DNA of 64,000 nt from NCBI GenBank assembly GCA_018238155.1, contig JABCTZ010000022.1, positions 56,385 through 120,384 on the forward strand, in the 5' to 3' direction. A program made the position numbers and the translations under genes. Positions 16,505 through 25,816 of the stretch are shown piece by piece; position 1 is the first letter of the stretch; every line of letters starts with the position of its first letter. The notes under the pieces were generated by a model, which saw only the letters and a program-made list of their open reading frames with translations, searched no databases and had not been told where the DNA came from. This DNA is from Candidatus Heimdallarchaeota archaeon (GTDB lineage: Archaea; Asgardarchaeota; Heimdallarchaeia; JABLTI01).

Positions 16505-18241
16505 ATGAAAAAGAGTATAAAATTAATATTACTTCTAGAGGTTCTTTTGATATTTTCTGGAATTTCTAGCCTTATAATTTCGAGTAGTGTTGCTATTCCC
16601 GTACAAGAAACGGGTACTTTTTCAGCACAAGATTTCCTAACGCCTACAATAACAAGTTGGGAACACTATAGCAGTAATTCATATGTGAAGTTTACTGCAG
16701 TAGATATTGATAGTACAGGAAACGTATATGTAACTGGAATGATGATAAACGCAACAAACACCTATTCAATTGTAGTTAAATTCGACTCAAATATGAATGA
16801 GGTTTGGAATACTACAGAGATCCTAATAGGCAATGGTCATATAACTGATATTTCTGTGGATTCTGAAGGTTATATTTACACTGTTGGTTACAGAGAAAAT
16901 ACTGCTCCTCCCAATGAGTATTTTGGTTTTTATTATAAATATAATAACACTGGTTTTCAGCAGTCTGGCTCCACTTATTATAGTTCATACACAAGTCTAG
17001 TAACTAGTGCTATTGATGATTTGGGCTATCAAGAAATTGTTTTTTGTGGGTATCTACAAAATTATGATGGTTCATATAATGCAACAATAGTTGAAAGAGT
17101 AGATCATGGATTGAATGGAACTTCTTGGTCGAATACTTTTACTCCAACTAACAAAGAACTTTATCTTTTTGATATAGAAGCAAGCAGTCTTGGAGATATA
17201 TTAGTTACAGGTTGGGTGAATTCGTCAACAAACCATAAAGATATTTTTATTGGAAAATTTAGTGGAACAATGGGAGGCCAAATTTGGAACAACACTTGTT
17301 TTTCGGGTCCAAAAAATGATCTTGCTAACGAAATAGAGTTAACTGGAAATAACATCTATGTTGCAGGTGAAAAAGAATCATATTCTAGTGATATATTTTC
17401 AGATGCTTATTTAGCTAAACTCGATTTGAATGGTGATGTTGTTTGGAATGCAAGTTTCGATTGTAAACCTAACGAAAATCAAGGTGAAAGTGTTTATGGT
17501 TTAGCGATAACCGACAATGACAATGCAATAATCTGTGGCTATGACTTAGGTACGTATAGCTTTATAGCTGAATTCTCAAGTGCAGGTTCTCTTCTATGGA
17601 ATTATACAATAGATTTTAGTGCAATGTATTTTGAAGATGTCGAATATAGAGCTACTGATGGAAAAATATTTGCTGTAGGAACTAAAGATAGTTCAGGCAA
17701 CTATGCGGGTGGGATATATGTTTTTGATTATCACCCTCCTCAGAATGACGCCAACTCTGGTGACGATGCTGGTGATAATTTCAGTTCAGCATTACTCATT
17801 TCAGCTGGAACACATCAAGGTTCACTCTATCTTGATGATATCAATGATTGGTATCAGTTTTCAGTTACTATTGGAGATCGAATAGACGTGTCATTAACTG
17901 GTGATGTTGGAACCGATTTTGATATTTGGTTAAATGATCCAATAGGTACTAGTAAAGCTTCAAGTGCTGCATTAACCTATCCTGATGCATTCTCCTTTGT
18001 TGCAGATTCAAGTGGCAATTGGCGTGTATTAGTAAACAAAATTACAGGTGAAGGCGATTATTCTTTAACTATAACAATAACTTCTCCGTCTACTTCACCA
18101 ACACCAACTTCTCCCTCTCCAACACCAAGCCCAAGTGGTAATTTCTTTGCCGATAATTGGTATTGGTTTGCAATTGGAGGTGGTGGTTTATTGGTGCTTG
18201 TAATAGTCATTGTAATTGTCAAAATTGCAAGAAGGAAATAA
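16505..18241 (+). CDS. Cell-surface beta-propeller protein with PPC domain and membrane anchor
   Basis: 578 residues from ATG 16505; a GTG five codons earlier is possible but precedes the signal peptide oddly. Order: signal peptide, then SBBP-type propeller repeats (TGNVYVTGMM, KFDSNMNEVWN, VYGLAITDNDNAIICGY). Next is a pre-peptidase C-terminal (PPC) domain around residues 420-525 (NDWYQFSVTIGDRIDVSLTG), then a Ser/Thr/Pro stalk, then a C-terminal membrane helix ending in KIARRK. This is the architecture of an archaeal surface adhesion or binding protein. It stands alone on the plus strand after the accessory block. Confidence 0.75.
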   Translation: MKKSIKLILLLEVLLIFSGISSLIISSSVAIPVQETGTFSAQDFLTPTITSWEHYSSNSYVKFTAVDIDSTGNVYVTGMMINATNTYSIVVKFDSNMNEVWNTTEILIGNGHITDISVDSEGYIYTVGYRENTAPPNEYFGFYYKYNNTGFQQSGSTYYSSYTSLVTSAIDDLGYQEIVFCGYLQNYDGSYNATIVERVDHGLNGTSWSNTFTPTNKELYLFDIEASSLGDILVTGWVNSSTNHKDIFIGKFSGTMGGQIWNNTCFSGPKNDLANEIELTGNNIYVAGEKESYSSDIFSDAYLAKLDLNGDVVWNASFDCKPNENQGESVYGLAITDNDNAIICGYDLGTYSFIAEFSSAGSLLWNYTIDFSAMYFEDVEYRATDGKIFAVGTKDSSGNYAGGIYVFDYHPPQNDANSGDDAGDNFSSALLISAGTHQGSLYLDDINDWYQFSVTIGDRIDVSLTGDVGTDFDIWLNDPIGTSKASSAALTYPDAFSFVADSSGNWRVLVNKITGEGDYSLTITITSPSTSPTPTSPSPTPSPSGNFFADNWYWFAIGGGGLLVLVIVIVIVKIARRK

Positions 18242-18462
18242 GTGAATACCATGTTGAGAAAGAGCTTTGTTTTTTCTCTTCCAATTTATTTTTTTTATCT
18301 AAAACATCAGAGAAGCACCTATAATACTATTTTTGGAGACGACAAAAAACGTGCTCTTCAAGAAAAGGTTTAAATTCAAGTCAAAATATTTTAAGAACTA
18401 CTTAGAATCAATCATTTATTATTTTTCTTAGAAACAAGATACAATATTCTGGTGCTAAAGAT

Positions 18463-18699
18463 ATGTCCATTAAACGAACTAAATCCGAATTACCGTTGGC
18501 GCCCATCGAAAGGATGATCAAAGAAACGACTAATTTACTTGTCTCAGAGAGTGCTTCTCTTGAATTACGAAAAGTTATCACTGAGATTATTGAAGAGCTC
18601 TCTTTAGATGCTGCAGATCTAGCTATTTTTTCCAAAAGGAAAACAATTAAGGATAGAGATATTGCTTTAGCCTATAAAAATAGAAAGAAAGTTCGCTGA
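18463..18699 (+). CDS. Archaeal histone
   Basis: 78 residues with a single histone fold: ELPLAPIERMIK (helix 1), a long central helix with SASLELRKVITEIIEELS, and RKTIKDRDIALA (loop and helix 3) as in HMf-type histones. Histones dimerise and wrap DNA into extended chromatin-like filaments. A short basic tail follows at the C-terminus, and the N-terminus is too short to be a eukaryote-like tail. Free-standing gene followed by a T-rich stretch. Confidence 0.92.
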   Translation: MSIKRTKSELPLAPIERMIKETTNLLVSESASLELRKVITEIIEELSLDAADLAIFSKRKTIKDRDIALAYKNRKKVR

Positions 18700-18855
18700 C
18701 TGAGCTTTTTCTATTCACTCTTTTTTGTCAATAGCATTTTTCATATAAAGTTAAGCTTTTAAACAACGACGTATGTTTATAGTAAAACGGTATGAATGAA
18801 ATATTCACATCTTATCTGATGAACAAACTCGACCGTTCACTAAGGCGAAGTGATT

Positions 18856-20457
18856 ATGTCAAAACGAATAACTATCGATGATTTAGTTTTAATTTTTGGT
18901 GAAAACTTTATCCCTCCTGAAATTGATAAAAAAATAGTTATGAAACATTTTGAGGTAAGTTCAAATCGTATTATTGGTGAAAAGACAATTGACAAATTAA
19001 AAAAAGCTCTATTAACTTCTATTGAAGCAGCAAAAGCAGAACAATTCAAAGTTCGGGGAGGAGTAATTAATTCTCCATTTGATCAATTAAAGCCCGAATC
19101 TATCACATCAATGCAACAATCACCAACCTCACTCGAAAAAAAGCCTGTGGAAAAAGAAGTTGTTAAAAAAGACAAATATGGGCTGAGTTCTATTAAATCA
19201 GGCTTAGTATCGAAACGAATAGAAAAAAGAACAAATGGGCAAAACGATTTAACTGAAAAGAACAGAGCAAATGAACAAAATAGTACTGCTAAAATTGATG
19301 ATTCTTTACTGCCATCTATTGAGGATTTAACTATACTTTCAGGTGGTCAATTGGTTCGAAAAGAAGGAGAAGCAATACAGCAGGTGCAAAAAGAAGTTGC
19401 CATACGAGAATATCAAGCTCAAGAAGAATCCAGAAGTGTTCGTTGGGGTCAAGAATTTACTAAAAATCGCGAAGGAAAAACACAAGAAATTAATAATCCA
19501 TCGTATATTTTTCACTCAAATTTGTGGCAATTTGAAGAAGCACGAGAACAATCTAAAAAGAGTAGATGTGATATTCTCCAACATGCCGTTTTAGATATGT
19601 TAGCAAACAACATCAATGTAGTAATGCTTGAAAATGAGACAGAACCATTTTTTGTAGTTGAAGGATACGGTTTAATAAAATCTAAGGATTCATTAAAGGA
19701 TAAAATTAGTATTCATGAGCAGATTCAGTTGATTGTTATTTCAAGTGATGCTTGGCAAATTGCTCTAAAGAAACCTGAAGCAATGATTCGGGGAATAGAT
19801 CGTTCGAATATTAATAGATCTCATTCAATTGATATGACTAGTGTTATCCCTTTAGCCAACGTGAGAACAAAGATAGTTGAATTGGATAACAAATTCAAAA
19901 TAGAATTTCAAGAGCCAAACCCCATAATGGATAAAACTTTGCTTGCTTTGCAGAAACATAGAAAAAATGTCGTATGGACTTGTGGAGCATCTACCATTAC
20001 AAATTTACGTGAAGCTGTAAATGGACACAGAGCATTTATTGATAGACCTCATAATTCTCTAAACATGGTAGTAATAGGTACTAATCAAGCATTTCATCCC
20101 ATAAAAATCAAATTCGATCAAAGTGGTAATTTTTCTGTTGAAGAACTATTACCGGGATATTGTACAAAACATTCTATTTTATCAACCGCTGCAATCAAAG
20201 ACATTTTTGGTTGCATTCCAGCAATATATGATTCAAGTAGTTTGGGGACACCAGAAAGCGAAGTAGTGAAAATTGCTGAATCAGTATATAAAAGATTAGG
20301 ATATAGTGCAATCGAAACAACATTTGATTTAGGATATGTTTTGGGAAACGCAAATGATGTTGCTCCAATTAGCAAATTAGATATTATTCTTCCATTACCA
20401 CATCAAGAAATGCAAGAAAAAATGGAACGAAAAGGATTTAACTTTATCTTTTTATAG
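18856..20457 (+). CDS. Large protein of unknown function upstream of tiaS
   Basis: 533 residues from ATG 18856; the upstream GTG at 18850 lies in the likely Shine-Dalgarno region. Residues 1-70 resemble a small helical domain (ITIDDLVLIFGENF ... TIDKLKKALLTSIEAAKAEQ). Residues ~70-215 are charged and probably disordered. Residues ~230-533 form a globular alpha/beta domain (RCDILQHAVLDMLANNINVVML, LIVISSDAWQIALKKPEAMIRG, VVWTCGAST). No catalytic motif is recognised. It is followed 36 bases later by tiaS and may be cotranscribed, so an RNA-related role is possible but unproven. Confidence 0.65.
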   Translation: MSKRITIDDLVLIFGENFIPPEIDKKIVMKHFEVSSNRIIGEKTIDKLKKALLTSIEAAKAEQFKVRGGVINSPFDQLKPESITSMQQSPTSLEKKPVEKEVVKKDKYGLSSIKSGLVSKRIEKRTNGQNDLTEKNRANEQNSTAKIDDSLLPSIEDLTILSGGQLVRKEGEAIQQVQKEVAIREYQAQEESRSVRWGQEFTKNREGKTQEINNPSYIFHSNLWQFEEAREQSKKSRCDILQHAVLDMLANNINVVMLENETEPFFVVEGYGLIKSKDSLKDKISIHEQIQLIVISSDAWQIALKKPEAMIRGIDRSNINRSHSIDMTSVIPLANVRTKIVELDNKFKIEFQEPNPIMDKTLLALQKHRKNVVWTCGASTITNLREAVNGHRAFIDRPHNSLNMVVIGTNQAFHPIKIKFDQSGNFSVEELLPGYCTKHSILSTAAIKDIFGCIPAIYDSSSLGTPESEVVKIAESVYKRLGYSAIETTFDLGYVLGNANDVAPISKLDIILPLPHQEMQEKMERKGFNFIFL

Positions 20458-20492
20458 AGAATGGTCTTGAATTCTTCTAGGTCTTGTAAATT

Positions 20493-21836
20493 ATGAAGAA
20501 TGTGCTGCATATTGGATTTGATGATACAGATTCTCTCAAAGGCTCTTGTACAACTCATCTAGCTACTTTGATCATTCAAGAGATATTTGATCAAATAACA
20601 TTCCTTGATTTTCCAAATTTAATCAGATTGAATCCCAATATACCGTACAAGACACGAGGAAATGGCGCAGTTGCACTCAGAATCAAAGGAGAAGAAAAAG
20701 ATCTCGAGTATTGTAAAGAGATTGTCATCAATAAAGTAAAGAATCTTTCTGAAGTTGATGATGAAAATACAAATCCGGGAATAGCTTTTGTTGAAAATGA
20801 GGTACCAAAAGAAATTGTTGCTCATTCAAAAAGGGCAATGTGGGATGTCATTTCAATAAAAGAAGCAGAGGAATTTAGCTCTTTTTCAAATGTTGAAGTT
20901 ATCAAATTTAAACTAGGGAGAGGTATTATCGGTGCACTTGGAGCCATTGGAAATCCATTGAAAGATGATTTTACATATGAGCATTTGAGTTATCGAGAAC
21001 CTAAAAATTTCGGTACAAAACGTCTTGTCGATAGTGAAAGTATTTATTTTGCAGATAAGGAAACACCTCTAACTTTCAACAACATTGATTATGAGTACAA
21101 TTCCATTATGATTCTTCCCAGAGGTGCGGACCCGGTATTCACGGGCATACGTGGAGAAACAGTTGAAGCGGTTAGAAAAGCATACAGTCTAATTAGCCCC
21201 TTAGAAGAACTTCCAATGCAAATGGTTTTTCGAACGAATCAACATACAAACCAACACTTTACCAAGCAATTTTCAATAAATGAATTGAAACCATATATCT
21301 CAGCCATTGTTGATGCTGATGTTACAAATAAACCACACTATATTGAAGGGAGTCATCTAATATTTTCTGTTGAGGATTCTACTGGAAAAATCGATTGTGC
21401 TGCCTACGAACCCACAAAACGATTTCGTGGTCAATTAAGTAAATTGCTTATTGGAGATAAGATCACTGTTTTTGGAGGAATCAGACCAGCAGAAGAAAAA
21501 CATCAAATGACAATTAACATTGAACGTCTGAAAATAAATGAACTTGTTAAGAAAAACAAATTCGAGAACCCATTCTGCTCCAATTGTCAATCTAGATTAA
21601 AATCAGCAGGGAAAAACAAGGGATACAAGTGTCCCAAATGCTCAACCAAATATCGAGAATTACAACCAAATGAAATCGAGATACCAAGAGAATTAACAAT
21701 TGGAGAATATTTACCTCCAATGATAGCCCAAAGACATCTAACAAAACCGAAAGTGAGAGGGAACAGAGATAATTCATCTACACAGAAGCAGATAAAAGAA
21801 ATCAATACTATTCTAGCTGCTTTGGTGGAAAATTAG
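20493..21836 (+). CDS. tiaS: tRNA(Ile2) 2-agmatinylcytidine synthetase
   Basis: 447 residues, normal length. N-terminal HIGFDDTDSLKGSCTTHLA is the family signature. The central catalytic region includes KFKLGRGIIGALGAIGNP and PRGADPVFTGIRGE. An OB-fold domain and a zinc ribbon (CSNC ... CPKC, about residues 362-385) finish the protein. TiaS uses ATP and agmatine to modify the wobble C34 of tRNA-Ile(CAU), so that it reads AUA. This is essential in archaea. A possible agmatine-using enzyme is encoded at 28887-29768. Confidence 0.95.
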   Translation: MKNVLHIGFDDTDSLKGSCTTHLATLIIQEIFDQITFLDFPNLIRLNPNIPYKTRGNGAVALRIKGEEKDLEYCKEIVINKVKNLSEVDDENTNPGIAFVENEVPKEIVAHSKRAMWDVISIKEAEEFSSFSNVEVIKFKLGRGIIGALGAIGNPLKDDFTYEHLSYREPKNFGTKRLVDSESIYFADKETPLTFNNIDYEYNSIMILPRGADPVFTGIRGETVEAVRKAYSLISPLEELPMQMVFRTNQHTNQHFTKQFSINELKPYISAIVDADVTNKPHYIEGSHLIFSVEDSTGKIDCAAYEPTKRFRGQLSKLLIGDKITVFGGIRPAEEKHQMTINIERLKINELVKKNKFENPFCSNCQSRLKSAGKNKGYKCPKCSTKYRELQPNEIEIPRELTIGEYLPPMIAQRHLTKPKVRGNRDNSSTQKQIKEINTILAALVEN

Positions 21837-21937
21837 TTTTTTCAAGTATAAAGCATCAAAAAAATGATATACGGAATATTTTAATAGTATCTTTAAAATC
21901 TCTCTTTTAGAGACTCTAGCAAGAGGAGAAATAGATC

Positions 21938-22378
21938 ATGATTTCTATTGACAAATATGAATTTGATGAAAATCTGTATTATTACACTAAAGGAGATGGG
22001 CACGTATGGGTTAAGAAACTCGACGATGGAAAAATACGTGTTGGTTTTGATGACTTTGGTCAACAACTCGCGGGGAAAATCCTATTTGTCAGAACGGTCT
22101 CTCCTGGAAAAGAAAGACCAAAAGGTAAAAGCTTAGGAACAATTGAAACAGGTAAATATGTTGGTGCAATTAAATGTCCGGTCAATGGAACCGTTGTTGA
22201 AGTAAATCCGGCAATAAAAGAATCCCCATCACTCATTAATGATGACCCATATGATAAAGGTTGGATTGCGATTATTGACCCCAGTAATCTTGAAGAAGAT
22301 CTAAAAGAAGATTTCGTATTTGGTGAATCCGAGTTAAAAGAATGGATGGAAAAAGAAATCGAGTCTCATGTTAAATAA
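21938..22378 (+). CDS. gcvH: Glycine cleavage system H protein
   Basis: 146 residues. Lipoyl domain with the attachment Lys at residue 73 in TIETGKYVGAIKCPVNG, and typical flanking motifs GHVWVKKLDDGKIRVGFDDFGQ and DDPYDKGWIAIIDP. The H protein shuttles the aminomethyl arm between P, T and L proteins. It is an unusual H protein in having GKYVG where many have VKA. GAGGAGA precedes the ATG. No other gcv gene is in the window; lplA at 37.9 kb and the radical SAM gene at 39.3 kb could supply its lipoyl group. Confidence 0.9.
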   Translation: MISIDKYEFDENLYYYTKGDGHVWVKKLDDGKIRVGFDDFGQQLAGKILFVRTVSPGKERPKGKSLGTIETGKYVGAIKCPVNGTVVEVNPAIKESPSLINDDPYDKGWIAIIDPSNLEEDLKEDFVFGESELKEWMEKEIESHVK

Positions 22379-22393
22379 GAACGCTAATACTAA

Positions 22394-22422
22394 ATTCTTT
22401 TTTCCCTTTCTCTTTTTATTTT
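22394..22422 (+). terminator. T-rich terminator after gcvH
   Basis: Dense T tracts broken by C begin about 15 bases after the gcvH stop, typical for archaeal oligo-T termination. The fumarase operon begins about 100 bases further on. Confidence 0.35.
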
Positions 22423-22523
22423 CGTTTCTAATTTTGTTTCTTTGACATAATAGTTTTAAATGGAATACTGTAATACCTTGTTGTTTATTTTAAACTGAAC
22501 AGATACGCGAGGAAATATTACCA

Positions 22524-23411
22524 ATGGAATTCGCACCAATTATTGAGAAGGTTGCATTCAACTTAATGAAATATTCCGCTACTGTTTTACCAGATAACGC
22601 TATCAAAGCAATAAAAACTGCTTATGAAAAAGAAAAAAGCACTACTGGAAAAGCACAACTAGGAGCAATCATTAGGAATTTTGAATCTGGAGCCGAGAAG
22701 AGCACTCCAATGTGTCAAGATACAGGTATTCATATTTACTATGTTGAAATTGGGGCAGATTGCCCAATTGATGACCTTGGAAAATTTAGGGAAGCATTTA
22801 CTAATGCTTCCAAAAAAACTACTACTGAAGTACCAATGAGACCAAATGCGGTCGATCCTTTTGGCAGTAATTCAGGTGATAATACAGGAAGATATATCCC
22901 TTGGATTAACTGGGAGATTGTTTCAGGTGACAAAATCAAAATCACTGCTTTTCCAAAAGGTGGTGGAAGCGAAAATATGAGTACAGTCAAAATGCTCAAA
23001 CCTGGTGTTGGACTCAAAGGTGTTATGAAAGAAGTGGTTGATTGGATGATTAGTGCAGGTGGTCAACCTTGTCCCCCAACTATTGTTGGTGTTGCAATAG
23101 GAGGAGGAGCTGATATTGCCATCAAAATAGCTAAGAAGCAACTAATGAGACCAATTGGTGAACCACATCCACAAAAAGAAGTTGCAGAAATGGAACAGAA
23201 ACTGTTGAAAGCAATAAATAACTCAGGAATTGGTCCAATGGGACTTGGTGGAAATATCACCTCATTAGCAGTTCATATGGACTATGCTATGAGACACCCT
23301 GCATCTTTACCCTTGGGAATTGCTGTACAATGTTGGGCTGCAAGACAATCAGCTGCTGAAATAAGCGCAGATGGTAAGGTAAAATACCTTCATCATGACA
23401 TTAAGGATTGA
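22524..23411 (+). CDS. fumA: Fumarate hydratase class I, alpha subunit
   Basis: 295 residues: the N-terminal half of a class I (4Fe-4S) fumarase or related tartrate dehydratase. The three cluster Cys are visible in PMCQDTG, QPCPPTIVG and VQCWAARQS. The enzyme interconverts fumarate and malate and is oxygen-sensitive. GAGGAAA precedes ATG 22524. The last bases overlap the leader of the beta subunit gene, so the two form an operon. Fumarase is more likely than tartrate dehydratase in archaea, but sequence alone does not separate them. Confidence 0.88.
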   Translation: MEFAPIIEKVAFNLMKYSATVLPDNAIKAIKTAYEKEKSTTGKAQLGAIIRNFESGAEKSTPMCQDTGIHIYYVEIGADCPIDDLGKFREAFTNASKKTTTEVPMRPNAVDPFGSNSGDNTGRYIPWINWEIVSGDKIKITAFPKGGGSENMSTVKMLKPGVGLKGVMKEVVDWMISAGGQPCPPTIVGVAIGGGADIAIKIAKKQLMRPIGEPHPQKEVAEMEQKLLKAINNSGIGPMGLGGNITSLAVHMDYAMRHPASLPLGIAVQCWAARQSAAEISADGKVKYLHHDIKD

Positions 23412-23416
23412 GGAAA

Positions 23417-24028
23417 ATGGCAGAAGTAAAATTAACAACTCCAATATCAGAAGAAGATATTCGAAAACTCAAAGCAGGAGATACATTGTATATCAGTGGT
23501 AAGATGTTCCTTGCAAGAGATGAAGCACACCTTCGAGCAATTGAATTATTTGATGAAGGAAAAGAGCTTCCTTTTGATTTCAAAGGATTAGCTGTTTTTC
23601 ATTGTGGACCTATTGTAAAACAAGATGACACAGGTCAATGGCATGTTATTGCTGCAGGACCAACGACTTCATCGAGAATGGAAATTTTCCAAGATGAATT
23701 CATAAAAAGGTTCAGAGTAAGTGTTGTTATCGGTAAAGGTGGAATGTTTGAACGCACCACAGCAGCAATGAAAAAATATGGTTGTGTATATGCTGCTTTC
23801 ACTGGTGGTGCTGCAGTTCTTGCTGCAGATGGAGTCAAAAGAGTGGAGGGTGTCGAATGGTTAGATTTAGGCACTCCAGAAGCTTTATGGGTTTTCGAAG
23901 CAGAGAATTTCGGTCCTTTGACAATTGCAATTGATAGTCATGGAAATAATTTATTCAAAGATATTGCTGACAAAGCTGATAAGAATAGAGCAAAATCTTA
24001 TGAAATTATTGGTGTTTCAAAAGATTAA
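23417..24028 (+). CDS. fumB: Fumarate hydratase class I, beta subunit
   Basis: 203 residues. Typical motifs: LTTPISEEDIRKLKAGDTLYISG at the start, HCGPIV, AGPTTSSRME and VVIGKGGM. This subunit completes the active site of the two-chain enzyme. I chose ATG 23417 with AAGGA nine bases upstream; a TTG at 23408 is the alternative. Directly behind the alpha subunit. Convergent with the acetyltransferase gene, whose stop overlaps by a few bases. Confidence 0.88.
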   Translation: MAEVKLTTPISEEDIRKLKAGDTLYISGKMFLARDEAHLRAIELFDEGKELPFDFKGLAVFHCGPIVKQDDTGQWHVIAAGPTTSSRMEIFQDEFIKRFRVSVVIGKGGMFERTTAAMKKYGCVYAAFTGGAAVLAADGVKRVEGVEWLDLGTPEALWVFEAENFGPLTIAIDSHGNNLFKDIADKADKNRAKSYEIIGVSKD

Positions 24029-24603
24029 TTATCTTCTTTTGAAATCCTATTTTCCTTTTTTTCCAAGTCTTTAGAATAATAAACCCAAAAATAACCATTT
24101 TTCTTAGTTTTCTCCCCATCTTCAAAACCCAGTTTTTGAGCTAGTTTTTTCATCCCAAAATTATCTATCCGTGTACATAATCTCGCTCGTTTGAATTTTA
24201 ATTCATGCCCTCTTTTTAAGATGTATTTCATTAATTCTTTCCCAATCCCTTTTCGTTGAAAACCTTCAGCTACAGTTATTCCTATATCAAAATCTCCTTC
24301 CACTAAATCTTCCTCTTCTTGCCAATCACCAAAGAGAGTAACCAACCCAACTATCCCACTTGGATTGTCTCTAAGTCGCTTCCAGGGCAATACTTTGCGA
24401 ATAAATCTTCTTCCCTCTTCCTCTATCTCCTCTTTGGATAATACTGCTACATAAACTTCCCATAATCCCATAACTATATTATTAACCCAGTCCTCAACAA
24501 GTTCTTCAGTATCACTCATCATACCTACTAATTGTTTATCAATTGGTTCGATGAGATCATATAATCCTTGCCAATCATCTGATTGAATGAGACGAATTTC
24601 CAT
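24025..24603 (-). CDS. GNAT-family acetyltransferase
   Basis: 192 residues. Acetyl-CoA binding motif A is present in the C-terminal half: DIGITVAEGFQRKGIGKELMKYIL with the Q/RxxGxG loop, followed by the ARLCTRIDNFGMKKLAQKLGFED element typical of the fold. The N-terminus (IRLIQSDDWQGLYDL) matches strand 1 and helix 1. Substrate unknown: protein N-terminus, amino acid or small molecule. The stop overlaps the end of the fumarase beta gene on the opposite strand. Confidence 0.8.
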   Translation of the reverse strand: MEIRLIQSDDWQGLYDLIEPIDKQLVGMMSDTEELVEDWVNNIVMGLWEVYVAVLSKEEIEEEGRRFIRKVLPWKRLRDNPSGIVGLVTLFGDWQEEEDLVEGDFDIGITVAEGFQRKGIGKELMKYILKRGHELKFKRARLCTRIDNFGMKKLAQKLGFEDGEKTKKNGYFWVYYSKDLEKKENRISKEDN

Positions 24604-24726
24604 GTATTGTTCACTGGTAAATAACTGTAAATTTGATATTTAAAAAAGTAATTTTCATGAGGAAAATTCATTTGAATTGCCTTATAACACCAAAACTTTT
24701 TGAGGTGCAAATTATAAGCAAGACAC

Positions 24727-25758
24727 ATGGCAGATTTGAACCTTCTTTGGGCTATTATTGCTCAATTATGTGCAACTTCTCTGAATTTCATTGGTATGAC
24801 CATTCAGAAGAAAGCAGCAAATGAACTACCAAAAATCGGTTTAGAAGCAGGTTTACTAAAGTCAGTGAAAAATTTTCTACTTAATAAAGAATGGATAATT
24901 GGTTATGGATTGAATGGTGTTAGTGTTCTATTAAATTCTCTAGCGCTAGCATTGGCAGCAATTTCCATTATCCAACCACTATTTGGTTTCGGTTTAATTG
25001 TTTTAGTTGTATTCTCACACTTTTACTTAAAAGAGAAAATAACTCAAATTGATATTATAGGTGTTTTAATTGGTATTACTGGGTTGATTGTCATTGGACT
25101 TACAGCAGTTCAACCAGATCAACTTCTTTACACAGACTTATTGATAAAATTCTTTGATTTACGCGGAATAATTTTCCTAGGTGTATCTCTATGTTTAGCA
25201 ATTATTTTGTATTTAACAAGTGAAAAAATAACTAAAAATGTTTCAGTTATTCTCTTAACTGTATCCTCTGCAATCTGGACTGCAACTTCTTTTCTGTTTT
25301 ACAAAGCAATAGCAACGGCAGTTAGAGATCTAGGATTTGTCTCAGCGTTTTTTGGAGAAGGTTGGCTTTATACTTGGTCTTTTATTGGATTAATTGCACT
25401 GGTAAGTTCTATTGGTCTAGTTATGTTAAATATTGCTTATCAAAATGGACAATGCGTAATTGTTGTTCCAATTTGGTCATCTCTTCAAGTTGTATTACCA
25501 ATTCTTGCAGGAATCATAATATTCGAGGAATGGTTAAATTTCTCTGCAAAAACAATTATTTGGCAAACAATTGGAATAGTAGTTATGCTAGTTTCGCTAG
25601 TTATCCTATCAATTAGCAATGGAAAGAAGGAAGATTCTTGTGTTTTAATACAAAAAGAAAACAAGAATATCAAAGAATCTGCTGAATCAACGCCTATCAA
25701 ACCAAGTATGGAGAAATCTTTGGACCAAAACGAATTGCTTGTTGATAGTCACAAATAG
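24727..25758 (+). CDS. NIPA-like/DMT-family membrane transporter
   Basis: 343 residues with about nine to ten membrane helices and a hydrophilic C-terminal tail from residue ~300. The N-terminus (NLLWAIIAQLCATSLNFIGMTIQKKA) and the repeat of helices separated by a short loop fit the NIPA Mg2+ transporter branch of the drug/metabolite transporter superfamily. A nucleotide-sugar or metabolite exporter of the same superfamily is the alternative. No obvious operon partner. Confidence 0.75.
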   Translation: MADLNLLWAIIAQLCATSLNFIGMTIQKKAANELPKIGLEAGLLKSVKNFLLNKEWIIGYGLNGVSVLLNSLALALAAISIIQPLFGFGLIVLVVFSHFYLKEKITQIDIIGVLIGITGLIVIGLTAVQPDQLLYTDLLIKFFDLRGIIFLGVSLCLAIILYLTSEKITKNVSVILLTVSSAIWTATSFLFYKAIATAVRDLGFVSAFFGEGWLYTWSFIGLIALVSSIGLVMLNIAYQNGQCVIVVPIWSSLQVVLPILAGIIIFEEWLNFSAKTIIWQTIGIVVMLVSLVILSISNGKKEDSCVLIQKENKNIKESAESTPIKPSMEKSLDQNELLVDSHK

Positions 25759-25816
25759 TAAATATTAAATGGTCTAAAGGCTAATTATTGTTACTATTAC
25801 TAAAATGTGATATAGC

